Origin: JAMHWF01 sp964371405
GTDB taxonomy: Bacteria > Pseudomonadota > Gammaproteobacteria > Burkholderiales > Burkholderiaceae_C
NCBI GenBank assembly: GCA_964371405.1
Contig: CAYJLV010000016.1
Coordinates: 9,428 to 73,427 of the forward strand
Length of the DNA: 64,000 nucleotides
Reading direction: 5' to 3'
Shown: positions 17,153 to 28,935 of the stretch, piece by piece
Numbering within the stretch: the first letter of the stretch is position 1
How the letters are laid out: each line of letters opens with the position of its first letter
The notes under the pieces: generated by a model
Databases searched by the model: none
Seen by the model: the letters and a program-made list of their open reading frames with translations, nothing else
Told to the model about the DNA's origin: nothing
Program-made: the position numbers and the translations under genes

Positions 17153-18340
17153 ATGTCCCTGATGCAGATCGAAGAATCCCCCCGGCCCGCCGGCCGCGGC
17201 TGGGCACTGTGGGCGCTCGGCTTTCGCCCCTTCTACATCGTCGCCAGCATCTACGCCGCGCTGTCGATCGCGCTGTGGGCGGCGCAGGTCTCGGGCTGGC
17301 TCGGCCGCTCCTACCTCGATGCCTCGGCCTGGCACGCCCACGAGATGCTGTTCGGCTACACGCTGGCCGTGATCGTCGGCTTCCTGCTCACCGCCGGGCG
17401 CAACTGGACCGGCCAGCCGACGCCGACGGGCCGATCGCTGCAGGCGTTGGTCGCGCTGTGGATCGCCGGGCGCGTGCTGGTGCTCACGCCCTGGGTCTGG
17501 CCGTCGGCCCTCGTCAACGCCGCCTTCCCGCTCGCCGCGGCGGCGGCGTTCGCCGTGCCGCTGGCGCGCTCGGCCAACAAGCGCAACTATTTCTTCGTCG
17601 CGCTGCTCGTGCTGCTGGGCATCGCGCAGTTCGGCGTGCACATGGCGCAGGCCGGCACGGTCGCGCTGCCGTCGTGGCTGGGCCTGCGCATCGGCCTCGA
17701 CGTGGTGATGTTCATCATGGCCGTGATGGCCGGACGCGTGGTCCCGATGTTCACCAACAACGGCATTCCCGGCGCCGGCGCGCGCCGCGACGAGCGCGTC
17801 GAGAAGGCAGCGCTCGGCAGCATCCTGGCGCTGCTCGCCGCCGACCTGCTGCAGCTGCAGGGCCCGCTGCTCGCGCTGCTGCTGGCGGTGTGCGGCGTCG
17901 CGCAGCTCGCGCGCTGGGCGCTGTGGAACCCCTGGCGCACGCTGCGCACGCCGCTGGTGTGGGTGCTGCACGCAGCCTACCTGTGGATCGTCGTGCACCT
18001 GGCGATGCGCGCGCTGGCCGAGATCGGCTTGGCGCCCGCGCACCTGGCGACGCACGCGCTGACGATCGGCGCGATCGGCGGCCTGACCATCGGCATGATG
18101 ACGCGCACCGCGCGCGGCCACACCGGCTTGCCGCTGGTCGCCGAGGGCATCGAGGTCGCCTGCTACCTCGCCGTGCTGGCGGCCGCCGTCGTGCGCGTGT
18201 TCGGCCCGCTCGTCGCGCCGCAGGCTTACATGGCCAGCGTCGTCGTCTCGGCCGCGCTGTGGTCGGGCGGCTTCGCGCTCTACGCGCTGCGCTACGTGCC
18301 GATCCTCGCGCGCCCGCGCATCGACGGCCGGCCGGGCTGA
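17153..18340 (+). CDS. nnrS: NnrS family heme-copper membrane protein
   Basis: This 395-residue polytopic inner-membrane protein has about 12 hydrophobic segments. The NnrS family is tied to denitrification and relief of nitric-oxide stress; it binds heme and copper and protects iron-sulfur enzymes. Seen are the N-terminal LGFRPFYIVAS, SAWHAHEMLFGYTLAVIVGFLLTA with conserved His residues, GRVVPMFTNNGIP, and the C-terminal IGGLTIGMMTRTARGHTG. The ATG at 17153 was chosen over an upstream in-frame start because the family N-terminus begins shortly after it. Confidence 0.93.
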   Translation: MSLMQIEESPRPAGRGWALWALGFRPFYIVASIYAALSIALWAAQVSGWLGRSYLDASAWHAHEMLFGYTLAVIVGFLLTAGRNWTGQPTPTGRSLQALVALWIAGRVLVLTPWVWPSALVNAAFPLAAAAAFAVPLARSANKRNYFFVALLVLLGIAQFGVHMAQAGTVALPSWLGLRIGLDVVMFIMAVMAGRVVPMFTNNGIPGAGARRDERVEKAALGSILALLAADLLQLQGPLLALLLAVCGVAQLARWALWNPWRTLRTPLVWVLHAAYLWIVVHLAMRALAEIGLAPAHLATHALTIGAIGGLTIGMMTRTARGHTGLPLVAEGIEVACYLAVLAAAVVRVFGPLVAPQAYMASVVVSAALWSGGFALYALRYVPILARPRIDGRPG

Positions 18341-18849
18341 ACCCCCTTCAGCCGCGGCGCCGGCCGCGGCGGCGTTGCAGGCGTCGCGCCGTCGAGCGCC
18401 GGGTCGACGCGCTTGATCTGCGCGTCGTCGATGCCGAGGAAGTCCTCCAGCGCCTTTTCGAGCGTCGCCAACGCCTTCTTGGTGTAGACCGCCTCGAGGT
18501 TGCGGTACTGCTGCTCGATGTAAGGCGCCATCTCCTCGACCAGGCGTTCACCGTGCGGCGCCAGGCTCACCAGCACGCGCCGCAGGTCGCCGGGGTCGCG
18601 CCGGCGCTGCACGCAACCCATCGCGGCGAGCCGATCGAGCACACCGGGCATGTTGGAGCTCAGGATCTGGCACGCCTCGCACAGCTCGCGCGGTTCCGCC
18701 GTCTCGCGCTCGTCGAGCACGCGCAGGATGCGCCATTGCTGCTCGGTCAGGCCAAAGTGATTGAGGAGCGGCCTGAAGTGCCCCATCAGCCGCTCGCGCA
18801 CGGCCAGCAAGCGCTGTGGAAGGTTGCGATGGCCGATGCGGTGCTTCAT
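18292..18849 (-). CDS. MarR family regulator, HpaR-like
   Basis: This 185-residue winged-helix repressor has LTEQQWRILRVLDERE, ELCEACQILSSNMPGVLDRLAAMG (recognition helix region, split here) and RRDPGDLRRVLVSLAPHG forming the wing. The pattern is closest to HpaR/HpcR-type repressors of homoprotocatechuate degradation, but no hpa genes are nearby. The C-terminal roughly 40 residues are Pro/Arg-rich and overlap the nnrS 3' end by 49 bases on the other strand. A perfect 12-base palindrome lies 31 bases upstream of its ATG and is probably its own operator. Confidence 0.9.
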   Translation of the reverse strand: MKHRIGHRNLPQRLLAVRERLMGHFRPLLNHFGLTEQQWRILRVLDERETAEPRELCEACQILSSNMPGVLDRLAAMGCVQRRRDPGDLRRVLVSLAPHGERLVEEMAPYIEQQYRNLEAVYTKKALATLEKALEDFLGIDDAQIKRVDPALDGATPATPPRPAPRLKGVQPGRPSMRGRARIGT

Positions 18850-18879
18850 CGCGCCATTCTCGCAAACCCCGATGCATCG

Positions 18880-18891
18880 CTATGATCATAG
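18880..18891. promoter_or_regulatory. Palindromic operator candidate for the MarR regulator
   Basis: CTATGATCATAG is a perfect 12-base palindrome starting 31 bases upstream of the MarR ATG. Its symmetry and position fit autoregulatory MarR operators. A neighbouring GATGCATC palindrome (18871-18878) may be part of the same site or an NsrR-like half-site. Confidence 0.5.
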
Positions 18892-19353
18892 TGATTCAAT
18901 GCGAATCCGTGAGGGGGCCGGCGTGTATCGAACGGTGCCGCCGGCCTCGCGCCCTTCTCGGGATGCGTCGCGCAACCCTGCCGTCGGGAGACGGCCCGGA
19001 GCCTCAGGCCGCCTGATCGGCGACAAACCTCGGCATGCGCACACCTGTCCGTTCGGGCGGACTCTTCGACAAGCTCAGCGCCCTGCTCAGGGCGAACGGC
19101 TGAGGTGGGTCGCCAATCAAGTCATGCCATGTTCAGCGCGGCCGCTCCGCAAGGGCGCGGGAACCGAACACAGACGGGCGCTCCGGCCGGCGCTCGAAAG
19201 GCCGGGTAATTCCCGGTCTCCTGCCCGCCGCGCCGGCGCGGCGCCGAGCGATGATTGCTCCTGTGCGAGGCGCTGCCGCCAGAGCCGGCGCCCGGGAGAG
19301 CAGTTGGGTATGCAGGCATGGGGAGCACCGCAAGTCCCGGTCGGGAGGCAGCG
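18892..19353. other. Intergenic region between MarR gene and hybrid kinase
   Basis: About 460 bases without a convincing gene. It holds one imperfect REP-like inverted repeat (19049-19099) and, at its end, the kinase Shine-Dalgarno GGGAGG just before 19354. Short open frames here lack coding character. I see no RNA gene. Confidence 0.6.
19049..19099. repeat. REP-like inverted repeat
   Basis: The outer arms CCGTTCGGGC and GCGAACGG face each other around CTTCGACAAGCTCAGCG. The TTCGACAAGCTCAG core is that of a dispersed extragenic palindrome common in Burkholderiales and Xanthomonadales genomes. The left arm is degenerate relative to a perfect element. Only one copy was noticed in this window. 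Confidence 0.6.
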
Positions 19354-22676
<3,323 letters not shown>

Positions 22677-22686
<10 letters not shown>

Positions 22687-23144
22687 ATGCCGACGCCGAC
22701 AAAGGTTTCGCTGCCCGGCAACGCGCGCACGAAGGTCGCCTTGGCGGCGAGCTTCTTGGTTTCCGGATGCACCCAGCTGTATTCGACCCAGCCGGAGCCG
22801 TCCTTGCGGGCGGTGGCGCTCATCTCCTGGATGAACAGCTTGCCGTCCTGGTCCTTCAGCATCGACATGTCCTTGCCCTGCAGCTTCGCGTTCGCGCCAT
22901 GGGCCAGCGTCGTGCCGTCGAAGCGGTTGACGAACACATACATGTCCTTCTTGTGCCATTCGGCGGCTGACGCGTCGCCGAAGTCCTTGTAGGCCCGCTC
23001 CGGTCCGACTTTCTGCACGTGCGCCACGGCGGCGCTCACCATGGCAACGGCTTCTTCCTTCGTGCCCCTTGCATCCTGGGCCACGGCGGCCGAGGCGGCG
23101 GCGGCAAAGGACAGGGCAATCACGGCGGACTTGAACGACTTCAC
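22677..23144 (-). CDS. Secreted single-Cache-domain protein
   Basis: This 155-residue protein has a cleavable signal peptide (about residues 1-22, ending AAVAQDA) and one small-molecule-binding Cache-like domain with KKDMYVFVNRFDGTTLAHG and GSGWVEYSWVHPETKK. Such free periplasmic Cache proteins may bind ligands or act with a receptor. It is convergent with the hybrid kinase, overlapping it by 10 bases, so a functional link to that kinase's Cache sensor is possible but unproved. The GTG at 23144 was chosen because AAAGGA precedes it and the signal peptide starts there. Confidence 0.82.
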
Positions 23145-23292
23145 GGGTTTTCCTTTCGGTGGATCGGGACGGCGACCTGCAGTCCGTGCGACAGCGGGTC
23201 GGGCTATGGCCGGATATCGGTCGCCGGCGCCGGGTTCTTGAGGCGACCGAAGGCATCCGCGGTACGCTGCTCGTCGCTCTCGCGACGCGCTG

Positions 23293-23306
23293 TTGCGCTG
23301 GATCAA
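23293..23306 (+). promoter_or_regulatory. FNR/DNR-like box upstream of the DUF2249 gene
   Basis: TTGCGCTGGATCAA fits the FNR/DNR pattern TTGAT-N4-ATCAA in 8 of 10 fixed positions. Taking its centre as -41.5 puts a start near 23341, with TACATT (23329-23334) as a plausible -10. This is the layout of a class II FNR/DNR promoter. Confidence 0.55.
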
Positions 23307-23333
23307 TCCATGGCGCGGTCGCCCTGCTTACAT

Positions 23334-23356
23334 TAGGTGCATGTCAAATGCCGCTT
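23334..23356 (+). promoter_or_regulatory. NsrR-like operator overlapping the predicted start site
   Basis: The core GGTGCATGTCAAATGCC forms an 11-1-11 inverted repeat. By eye, 18 of 22 fixed positions match the NsrR consensus arms AAGATGCATTT and AAATGCATCTT. It overlaps the predicted transcription start of the DUF2249 gene, a good place for repression. An nsrR-type gene lies about 430 bases downstream. Confidence 0.6.
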
Positions 23357-23384
23357 ATAGTACGGTCCGCACCCAGGAGTTGCC

Positions 23385-23675
23385 ATGACGAACACCGCCA
23401 CCGCCGCCTTCACCGCCACCGTCGACGTGCGCAGCATCGCGCCGCGTGATCGCCACCCGCTGATCTTTTCGACCTTCACCGGCCTCGTCGCCGGACAGAC
23501 GATGGAACTGGTCAACGACCACGACCCGAAGCCGCTGTACTACCAGTTCGAGGCCGAGCTGTCGGGCCGCTTCGGCTGGGAGTACCTCGAATCGGGCCCC
23601 GAGACCTGGCGCGTCGCGATCAAGAAGCTGCCGCACTCCGACGGCCGGTGCTGCGGCTCGTGCGGCGGCTCCTGA
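23385..23675 (+). CDS. DUF2249 domain protein
   Basis: This 96-residue DUF2249 protein has VDVRSIAPRDRHPLIFSTF, LVNDHDPKPLYYQFEAE and FGWEYLESGPETWRVAIKKL. DUF2249 genes often sit near denitrification, hemerythrin or NO-response genes, and the domain resembles TusA-like folds; the exact function is unknown. The tail is Cys-rich (CCGSCGG), suggesting metal or thiol chemistry. AGGAG precedes the ATG. Upstream FNR-like and NsrR-like sites indicate induction by low oxygen plus nitric oxide. Confidence 0.88.
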   Translation: MTNTATAAFTATVDVRSIAPRDRHPLIFSTFTGLVAGQTMELVNDHDPKPLYYQFEAELSGRFGWEYLESGPETWRVAIKKLPHSDGRCCGSCGGS

Positions 23676-23787
23676 ACAACCGCACTCTCTCGCCTGCGTC
23701 GTCCCCGCTCCCGACCGACACCGTCTTCATGAACTCCGCTCGACGGCTGTGGCGCCGGCTCGGTCTTGCCTTCGTGCTGCCGGGACG

Positions 23788-24234
23788 ATGAAGCTCACCG
23801 CCTTCACCGACTACAGCCTGCGCGTGCTGATCTACCTCGCCGCCGAGCCCGGGCGGCGGGCGACGATCGCCGAAGTCGCCGCCTCGTTCGGGATTTCCGA
23901 GAACCACCTGACGAAGGTGGTTCATTTTCTCGGCGCGCAGGGCTGGCTCGCCAACGTGCGCGGCCGCGGCGGCGGCATGGAGCTGGCGCTCGCGCCCGAG
24001 CGCATCGTCGTCGGCGAAGTGGTGCGCGCCGCCGAGGGCGCCGACCTGCCGGCCGAGTGCTTCTCGGATCAACCGGGCTGCTGCTCCATCATGGCCGTGT
24101 GCCGCCTGCGCGGCGTGCTCGCCGAAGCCCTCAGGGCCTTCCACGGCGTGCTCGACCGCTACACGCTGGCCGATCTCGTGGCCGGCAACAGTGCGCGAGA
24201 ACTGAGGAAGATCCTGAACATCGCGGCGCGCTGA
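23788..24234 (+). CDS. nsrR: Rrf2 family transcriptional regulator, NsrR type
   Basis: This 148-residue Rrf2 protein has a winged helix (about 1-70) with MKLTAFTDYSLRVLIYLA, ISENHLTKVVHFLGAQGW and VRGRGGGMELA. The cluster Cys residues are ECF, then CCSIMAVC, a spacing close to the three-Cys [Fe-S] loop of NsrR. NsrR represses NO-detoxification genes until NO destroys its cluster. The matching operator-like site lies upstream of the adjacent DUF2249 gene. The name rests on motif and context. Confidence 0.87.
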   Translation: MKLTAFTDYSLRVLIYLAAEPGRRATIAEVAASFGISENHLTKVVHFLGAQGWLANVRGRGGGMELALAPERIVVGEVVRAAEGADLPAECFSDQPGCCSIMAVCRLRGVLAEALRAFHGVLDRYTLADLVAGNSARELRKILNIAAR

Positions 24235-24307
24235 ACCCGCGCTGGCTGCGCCGGCTCTGCCGCCCCATCCCCAATATCGCGCTTGACCCGCAGCACCGCG
24301 CGGGCGG

Positions 24308-25918
24308 ATGCTGCGACGCATGCAGGGGCTCCTCAGCGGCAAGCTGCTCTTCATCGTCATGCTCGCGACGGCGCTGGCGGCCATCGCGTCTCTGCTGATC
24401 GCGCATCGCTACCGCGCCACGATGAAGCGGCTGATGAGCCTGCCGGCGCCTGCCGGCGTCGCGCCGGCCGCGCCAGTGACTCCTGCGCCAACGCTCGGGC
24501 GTCCAGCAGCCGCGGCGCAGGTCACGCTGGCCGACAACCGCCGCGCGGGTTGGCGTGTGGCCGCGCTGCTGGTGCTGCTGTCGATGCTGATCTCGGCGAG
24601 CAGTTCGGCGCTGTTCCTCGGCCTGACGATGGCGCGCGAGGCGATGCTCACGCCGTCGCGGCTCGCCGCCTTCGCGGTGCTCAACCTGTGGCCCGTGATC
24701 CCGGCGCTCGGGCTGCTGTGGCGCTGGTCGCGCCGGCGCGTCGTCGGCGCGCTGGCGCTGTGGTTCGTGGGCGCGACGGCGCTGATCGCCTGGCGCTCGA
24801 TCGAGGCGCGCCCGCTGGCCGAGGTGTTCGCCTTCCTCGCCTTCGAGATCGGCGGCCCGATGCTGCTGATCGGCGCGCTGTGCCTCGGCAACGCAAGCCG
24901 CGCGATCGCGCCCTGGCTGCTGCCGCTGCTCGTCGTGCTGGTGGGCGCGTCGATCGGCGGCACCGATGCGCTGGCGTGGATCGTCGAGGCCCACCCGCAA
25001 TGGCTGGCGGCGCTGCCGCAGTCGATCCCGGCAGAGCCGGTGATGCTCTTCTTCGTGCTCGCGCCGTGGCTCGTCGCCTGGTGGCCGGCCAGGCGGTTGG
25101 GCCGCGCGCTGGCCACGGCCTATGCGCGGCGCTGGCTGTCGGAGCTGATGGTGCTGTTCACCGCCGTGTGGGGCATCGTGCTGCTGCTGCAGGCGATCGG
25201 CGCGCTGCATCAGCTTGGGCTGGCCGCCGCGGTGCTGCTGCTGCCGCTGGCGTGGATCCCTGTTGCGACGCTGCTCGCCCAACGCCTGCGCCGCCGCGCC
25301 GGCCGGCCACCCACGCTGCTGGTGCTGCGCGTGTTCCAGCGCGACGCCCACGTGCAGGCGCTGTTCGACGGCGTCATCGAGCGCTGGCGCGCCACCGGCA
25401 ACACGGTGCTGATCGCCGGCACCGATCTGGTCGAGCGCACCGTCGATGCCGGCGACATCTTCGACTTCCTCGACGGGCGGCTCGGCGAGCGCTTCGTGCG
25501 CCAGTCGGCCGACGTGGCGCCGCGCGTCGCCGCCCTCGAGTTCGGCGCCGATGCGGAGGGGCGGCACCGCATCAACGAGGTCTACTGCCACGACAGCACC
25601 TGGCAGCAGGCGCTCGACGCGCTGGTGGGCATCAGCGACGTGGTGCTGATGGACCTGCGCAGCTTCCGCGCGCACAACCGCGGCTGCCGCTACGAGCTGG
25701 GCGTGCTGGCGCAGGCGCCACGGCTGGCGCGCGTCGTGGTGCTCATCGATGGCGACACGGCGCTGGCCGAGGCGCGTGAAGCCGCTGCGGGCGCACCGGC
25801 GGACCGCTTCGTCTGGATCGACAGCGCGCGCATCGACGGCGCCAAGCGGCGCGAGGTGCTGAGGTCGTTGTTCGTGGGCGAGGCGGCGGCGCCGGGCCGC
25901 GCTCCGGAGTCCCGCTGA
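24308..25918 (+). CDS. Polytopic membrane protein with TIR-like C-terminal domain
   Basis: This 536-residue protein has about eight or nine hydrophobic segments (from about residue 8 to 318) and then a cytoplasmic domain (about 336-500). The domain contains LLVLRVFQRDAHVQALF, ISDVVLMDLRSF and YELGVLAQAP followed by VVVLIDGD. The alternating beta-strand and helix pattern, with a buried SDVV...L strand followed by a Glu in YEL, resembles TIR/SEFIR folds, although canonical NADase motifs are not certain. Membrane-TIR layouts suggest sensing or a defence-like role, but no partner is adjacent. The family is not recognised with confidence. Confidence 0.7.
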   Translation: MLRRMQGLLSGKLLFIVMLATALAAIASLLIAHRYRATMKRLMSLPAPAGVAPAAPVTPAPTLGRPAAAAQVTLADNRRAGWRVAALLVLLSMLISASSSALFLGLTMAREAMLTPSRLAAFAVLNLWPVIPALGLLWRWSRRRVVGALALWFVGATALIAWRSIEARPLAEVFAFLAFEIGGPMLLIGALCLGNASRAIAPWLLPLLVVLVGASIGGTDALAWIVEAHPQWLAALPQSIPAEPVMLFFVLAPWLVAWWPARRLGRALATAYARRWLSELMVLFTAVWGIVLLLQAIGALHQLGLAAAVLLLPLAWIPVATLLAQRLRRRAGRPPTLLVLRVFQRDAHVQALFDGVIERWRATGNTVLIAGTDLVERTVDAGDIFDFLDGRLGERFVRQSADVAPRVAALEFGADAEGRHRINEVYCHDSTWQQALDALVGISDVVLMDLRSFRAHNRGCRYELGVLAQAPRLARVVVLIDGDTALAEAREAAAGAPADRFVWIDSARIDGAKRREVLRSLFVGEAAAPGRAPESR

Positions 25919-26031
25919 CCGGTCGGGCGGGTGGGAACGATCGGCCGGCTGCGGTCACGCTGCAAGCGGCGCTGGCGCAGCAACCGACTTCGTGCAGCAA
26001 CCCGGCTTCGGCCTGCGGCGGCCCTTGCTTG

Positions 26032-26982
26032 TCACCGCCGCGTCGCAAAGTGAATGCTCGGCAGGATGAGCAGCGCGCCGACGCCGTGATACCACTGCGG
26101 CGCTTCGCCGAGGATCCACCACGCGAGGCCGGCGCCGTAGACAGGCGCGAGATAGAGCACGAGGCCGGCGCGCGCGACGCCGAGTTCGCGCTGCATGAAT
26201 CCATAGGCAAGGTATGACACCAGCCCGGGCAGCAGCGCGGCCAGCGCGATCAGTTGTGCGGCGCGCACGTCGAGCGGGCGGGCCAGGGTCGCCAGCTCCC
26301 AGGCGGCGAAGGGCGCCATCACGACGAGGCCGCCTGCGGCCATGCAACACAGGCGCTCCATCGCGGTCAGGCGCGACCGCCAGTGCTGCAGCAGCAGCGA
26401 GTAGGCGATCCACGACAGCGTCGCGGCGACGATCCACAAGTCTCCGGCCGTGAAGCGCACCGCCAGCAGCGAGGCCGGGTCGCCGCGCGCGACGACGAAC
26501 AGCACGCCGGCCAGCGCCAGCGGCATTGCGATGCGCTGCGCCGTCGTCAGCCGCTCGCCCAGCAGGTGCGCGCCGCCGAGCGCGATGCCCACCGGCGCTG
26601 CCGCATAGATCAAGGCGATGTTGGTCGCCGTCGTCGTGTGACCCCCGAGGTAGACCCAGGCACCGCAGATCCACATGCCGAACGCGCCCAGCACCAGCGA
26701 GCGGCGCCATTCGGCGACCAGGCGCCGCGGGTCGGCGGCGATCGTGCGCGCGCTCACCGCGAGCAGCAGCACGCACACGATGCCCCAGCGGCCGAACGCC
26801 AGCACGTGCGGCGGCACGTGCGGCCCGGCGCTGCGCGCGATCAGGTAGTTCGACGACCAGACGGCCGGCACGAGCCACAGCAGCGCGAGTGCGGCACGAT
26901 GACGGCGGTGCCGGCGCGCCGCCGCGTCGTCCGCACCGGCCTCGGGTGGCGGCGGCGGAGCCGCATTGGCGTTCGACGGCAT
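26032..26982 (-). CDS. EamA/DMT family transporter
   Basis: This 316-residue protein has about ten transmembrane segments made of two EamA repeats. Seen are the first-repeat LLWLVPAVWSSNYLIAR and ALIYAAAPVGIALGGAHLLGERLT (spread over this region), and the second-repeat LVLYLAPVYGAGLAWWILGEAP. The family exports amino acids and small metabolites. The start at 26982 precedes a hydrophilic Ala/Pro N-terminus; the neighbouring decarboxylase gene is divergent. The substrate is unknown. Confidence 0.88.
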   Translation of the reverse strand: MPSNANAAPPPPPEAGADDAAARRHRRHRAALALLWLVPAVWSSNYLIARSAGPHVPPHVLAFGRWGIVCVLLLAVSARTIAADPRRLVAEWRRSLVLGAFGMWICGAWVYLGGHTTTATNIALIYAAAPVGIALGGAHLLGERLTTAQRIAMPLALAGVLFVVARGDPASLLAVRFTAGDLWIVAATLSWIAYSLLLQHWRSRLTAMERLCCMAAGGLVVMAPFAAWELATLARPLDVRAAQLIALAALLPGLVSYLAYGFMQRELGVARAGLVLYLAPVYGAGLAWWILGEAPQWYHGVGALLILPSIHFATRR

Positions 26983-27194
26983 GGGCGCCGAGGATAGCGC
27001 GGGAACAACGCTTGCCCTTGTGCCGGCACCCTTCGATAGGCATCCCACGACGTGGCTCCCCGCGGTCCCCGACGCCGACCACCTGCGACGCGACGCAGCC
27101 GTCAATCCGCATGAGGGTTGACCCTGACGAACGCTCGCGCGGCGGCTTGACCTGCTCCAAGGCGCCCGGCGTCGCCCGCGGCCAGACTCGCGCG

Positions 27195-28853
27195 ATGAAC
27201 GCCGCCGCCGACGCCCCGACCACGCTGACGCAGCGCCTGCTGCAGGCCCTCGCCGCGCGCGGCGCGACCGAGATCTTCGGCATCCCCGGCGACTTCGCGC
27301 TGCCGCTGTTTCGCGAGTTCGAGCGCGCGGCGCTGCTGCCGGTGCACACGCTGTCGCACGAGCCGGCGGTGGGCTTCGCCGCCGACGCCGCGGCACGCTC
27401 GCGCGGCGGGCTCGGCGTGGCCACCGTGACCTACGGCGCCGGCGCGTTCAACCTCGTCAACGCGGTCGCTGCCGCGTATGCCGAGCGCGTGCCCCTCGTC
27501 GTGCTGTCGGGCGCGCCCGCGGCACACGAGGCCGCCAGCGGCTACTTGCTGCACCATCAGGTCAAGACGCTCGACTCGCAGTGGCGCGTGTTCGAGGAAC
27601 TGACCGTCGACCGCGCGCGGCTCGACGACGCGCAGCGCGCGCCGGAGCAGATCGCGCGCGTGCTCGACGCCGCGCTCGAGCACGCGCGGCCGGTCTACCT
27701 CGAGATCCCGCGCGACATGCCGGCCGTCGCCTGCGGCGCGGTGCCCGATCGCGTGTCGCCCGCGGTCGACGCCGAGCGCCTCGCCGCCTGCGCCGACGAG
27801 CTGCTGCAGCGGCTGGCCCGCGCCGCACGGCCGGTGCTGATGGTCGGCGTCGAGGTGCGCCGCTATGCGCTGGAGGCCAAGGTCGCCGAGCTGGCGCGGC
27901 GGCTCGCGATTCCCGTCGTCACCAACATCATGGGCCAGGGCCTGCTGGCCGAGGAGGACGTGCCGATGGCCGGCACCTACCTCGGCCTGGCCGGCGACCC
28001 GCGCGTCGGCGAACTGGTCGAGCACTCCGACGGCCTGCTGCTGCTGGGCGTGATCGTCTCCGACACCGACTTCGCGGTGTCGGCCAAGCGCATCGACATC
28101 CGCCACGCGATGCACGTCTTCGACGGCGACGTGGCGATGGGGCACCACGTCTACCACCGGCTGCCGATCGCGGCGCTGATCGATGCGCTGTTGCAGCGGC
28201 TGCCGGCGCGTCCGGTCGGCGCGGTGCAGCCAGTCGCGGCCGCGCCGGTCCGCGCCGAGGCCACGGCGCGCGACGACGGCGCCGCCGTCACGCCGGGCGA
28301 CATCGCCGCCGCGGTGAACGCCCTGATGGATGCGCACGGCCCGATGCCGCTGGCCTGCGACGTCGGCGACTGCCTGTTCACGGCGCTCGAGATCCGGCGC
28401 ACGGCGCTGATCGCGCCGGGCTACTACGCCGGCATGGGCTACGGCGTGCCGGCCGGCCTCGGCCTGCAGGTCGCGACGAGGCGGCGCCCCATCATCCTGG
28501 TCGGCGACGGCGCGTTCGAGATGACGGGCTGGGAGCTCGGCAACGCGCAACGCCTCGGCTGCGATCCGATCGTGATCGTCTTCAACAACGCGAGCTGGGA
28601 GATGCTGCGCGCCTTCGACCCGCGCTCGCGCTTCAACGACCTCGACCGCTGGGACTTCGCCGCGATGGCTGCCGGCATGGGCGGCGACGGCTGCGCCGTG
28701 TCGACGCGCGCCGAACTCGCCGCCGCGCTGGCGCGCGCGCACGCGACGCGCGGGCGCTTCCAGCTCATCGACGTGCAGCTGGAGCGCGGTAAGCTGTCGC
28801 CGACGCTGCAGCGCTTCGTGACGGCGGTGAAGCGGCTGTCGATGCCGGAGTGA
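27195..28853 (+). CDS. Indolepyruvate/phenylpyruvate decarboxylase-like thiamine diphosphate enzyme
   Basis: This 552-residue 2-oxoacid decarboxylase has the PYR domain with SHEPAVGF (ThDP-activating Glu) and the His-His diad H120-H121 in YLLHHQVK. The diad is typical of pyruvate, indolepyruvate and phenylpyruvate decarboxylases. The PP domain has the ThDP motif GDGAFEMTGWELG ending in FNN. It resembles Azospirillum-type PPDC/IPDC more than pyruvate decarboxylase. Such enzymes turn an aromatic 2-oxoacid into an aldehyde, which an AOR enzyme can oxidise; an AOR gene lies about 6 kb away. Substrate choice cannot be read from the sequence. Confidence 0.88.
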   Translation: MNAAADAPTTLTQRLLQALAARGATEIFGIPGDFALPLFREFERAALLPVHTLSHEPAVGFAADAAARSRGGLGVATVTYGAGAFNLVNAVAAAYAERVPLVVLSGAPAAHEAASGYLLHHQVKTLDSQWRVFEELTVDRARLDDAQRAPEQIARVLDAALEHARPVYLEIPRDMPAVACGAVPDRVSPAVDAERLAACADELLQRLARAARPVLMVGVEVRRYALEAKVAELARRLAIPVVTNIMGQGLLAEEDVPMAGTYLGLAGDPRVGELVEHSDGLLLLGVIVSDTDFAVSAKRIDIRHAMHVFDGDVAMGHHVYHRLPIAALIDALLQRLPARPVGAVQPVAAAPVRAEATARDDGAAVTPGDIAAAVNALMDAHGPMPLACDVGDCLFTALEIRRTALIAPGYYAGMGYGVPAGLGLQVATRRRPIILVGDGAFEMTGWELGNAQRLGCDPIVIVFNNASWEMLRAFDPRSRFNDLDRWDFAAMAAGMGGDGCAVSTRAELAAALARAHATRGRFQLIDVQLERGKLSPTLQRFVTAVKRLSMPE

Positions 28854-28935
28854 AAGGCGCGCAGCAGCACACCCCGCGCGGCGGCGGCGACCAACGCAGC
28901 TGCACTTCCACGCAAGGCGAAGCCCAGGAGACCCG

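Noticed and set aside
27147..27160. FNR-like TTGACCTGCTCCAA upstream of the ThDP decarboxylase
   Set aside because: Only 7 of 10 fixed positions match; too weak compared with the boxes at 23293 and 46841.
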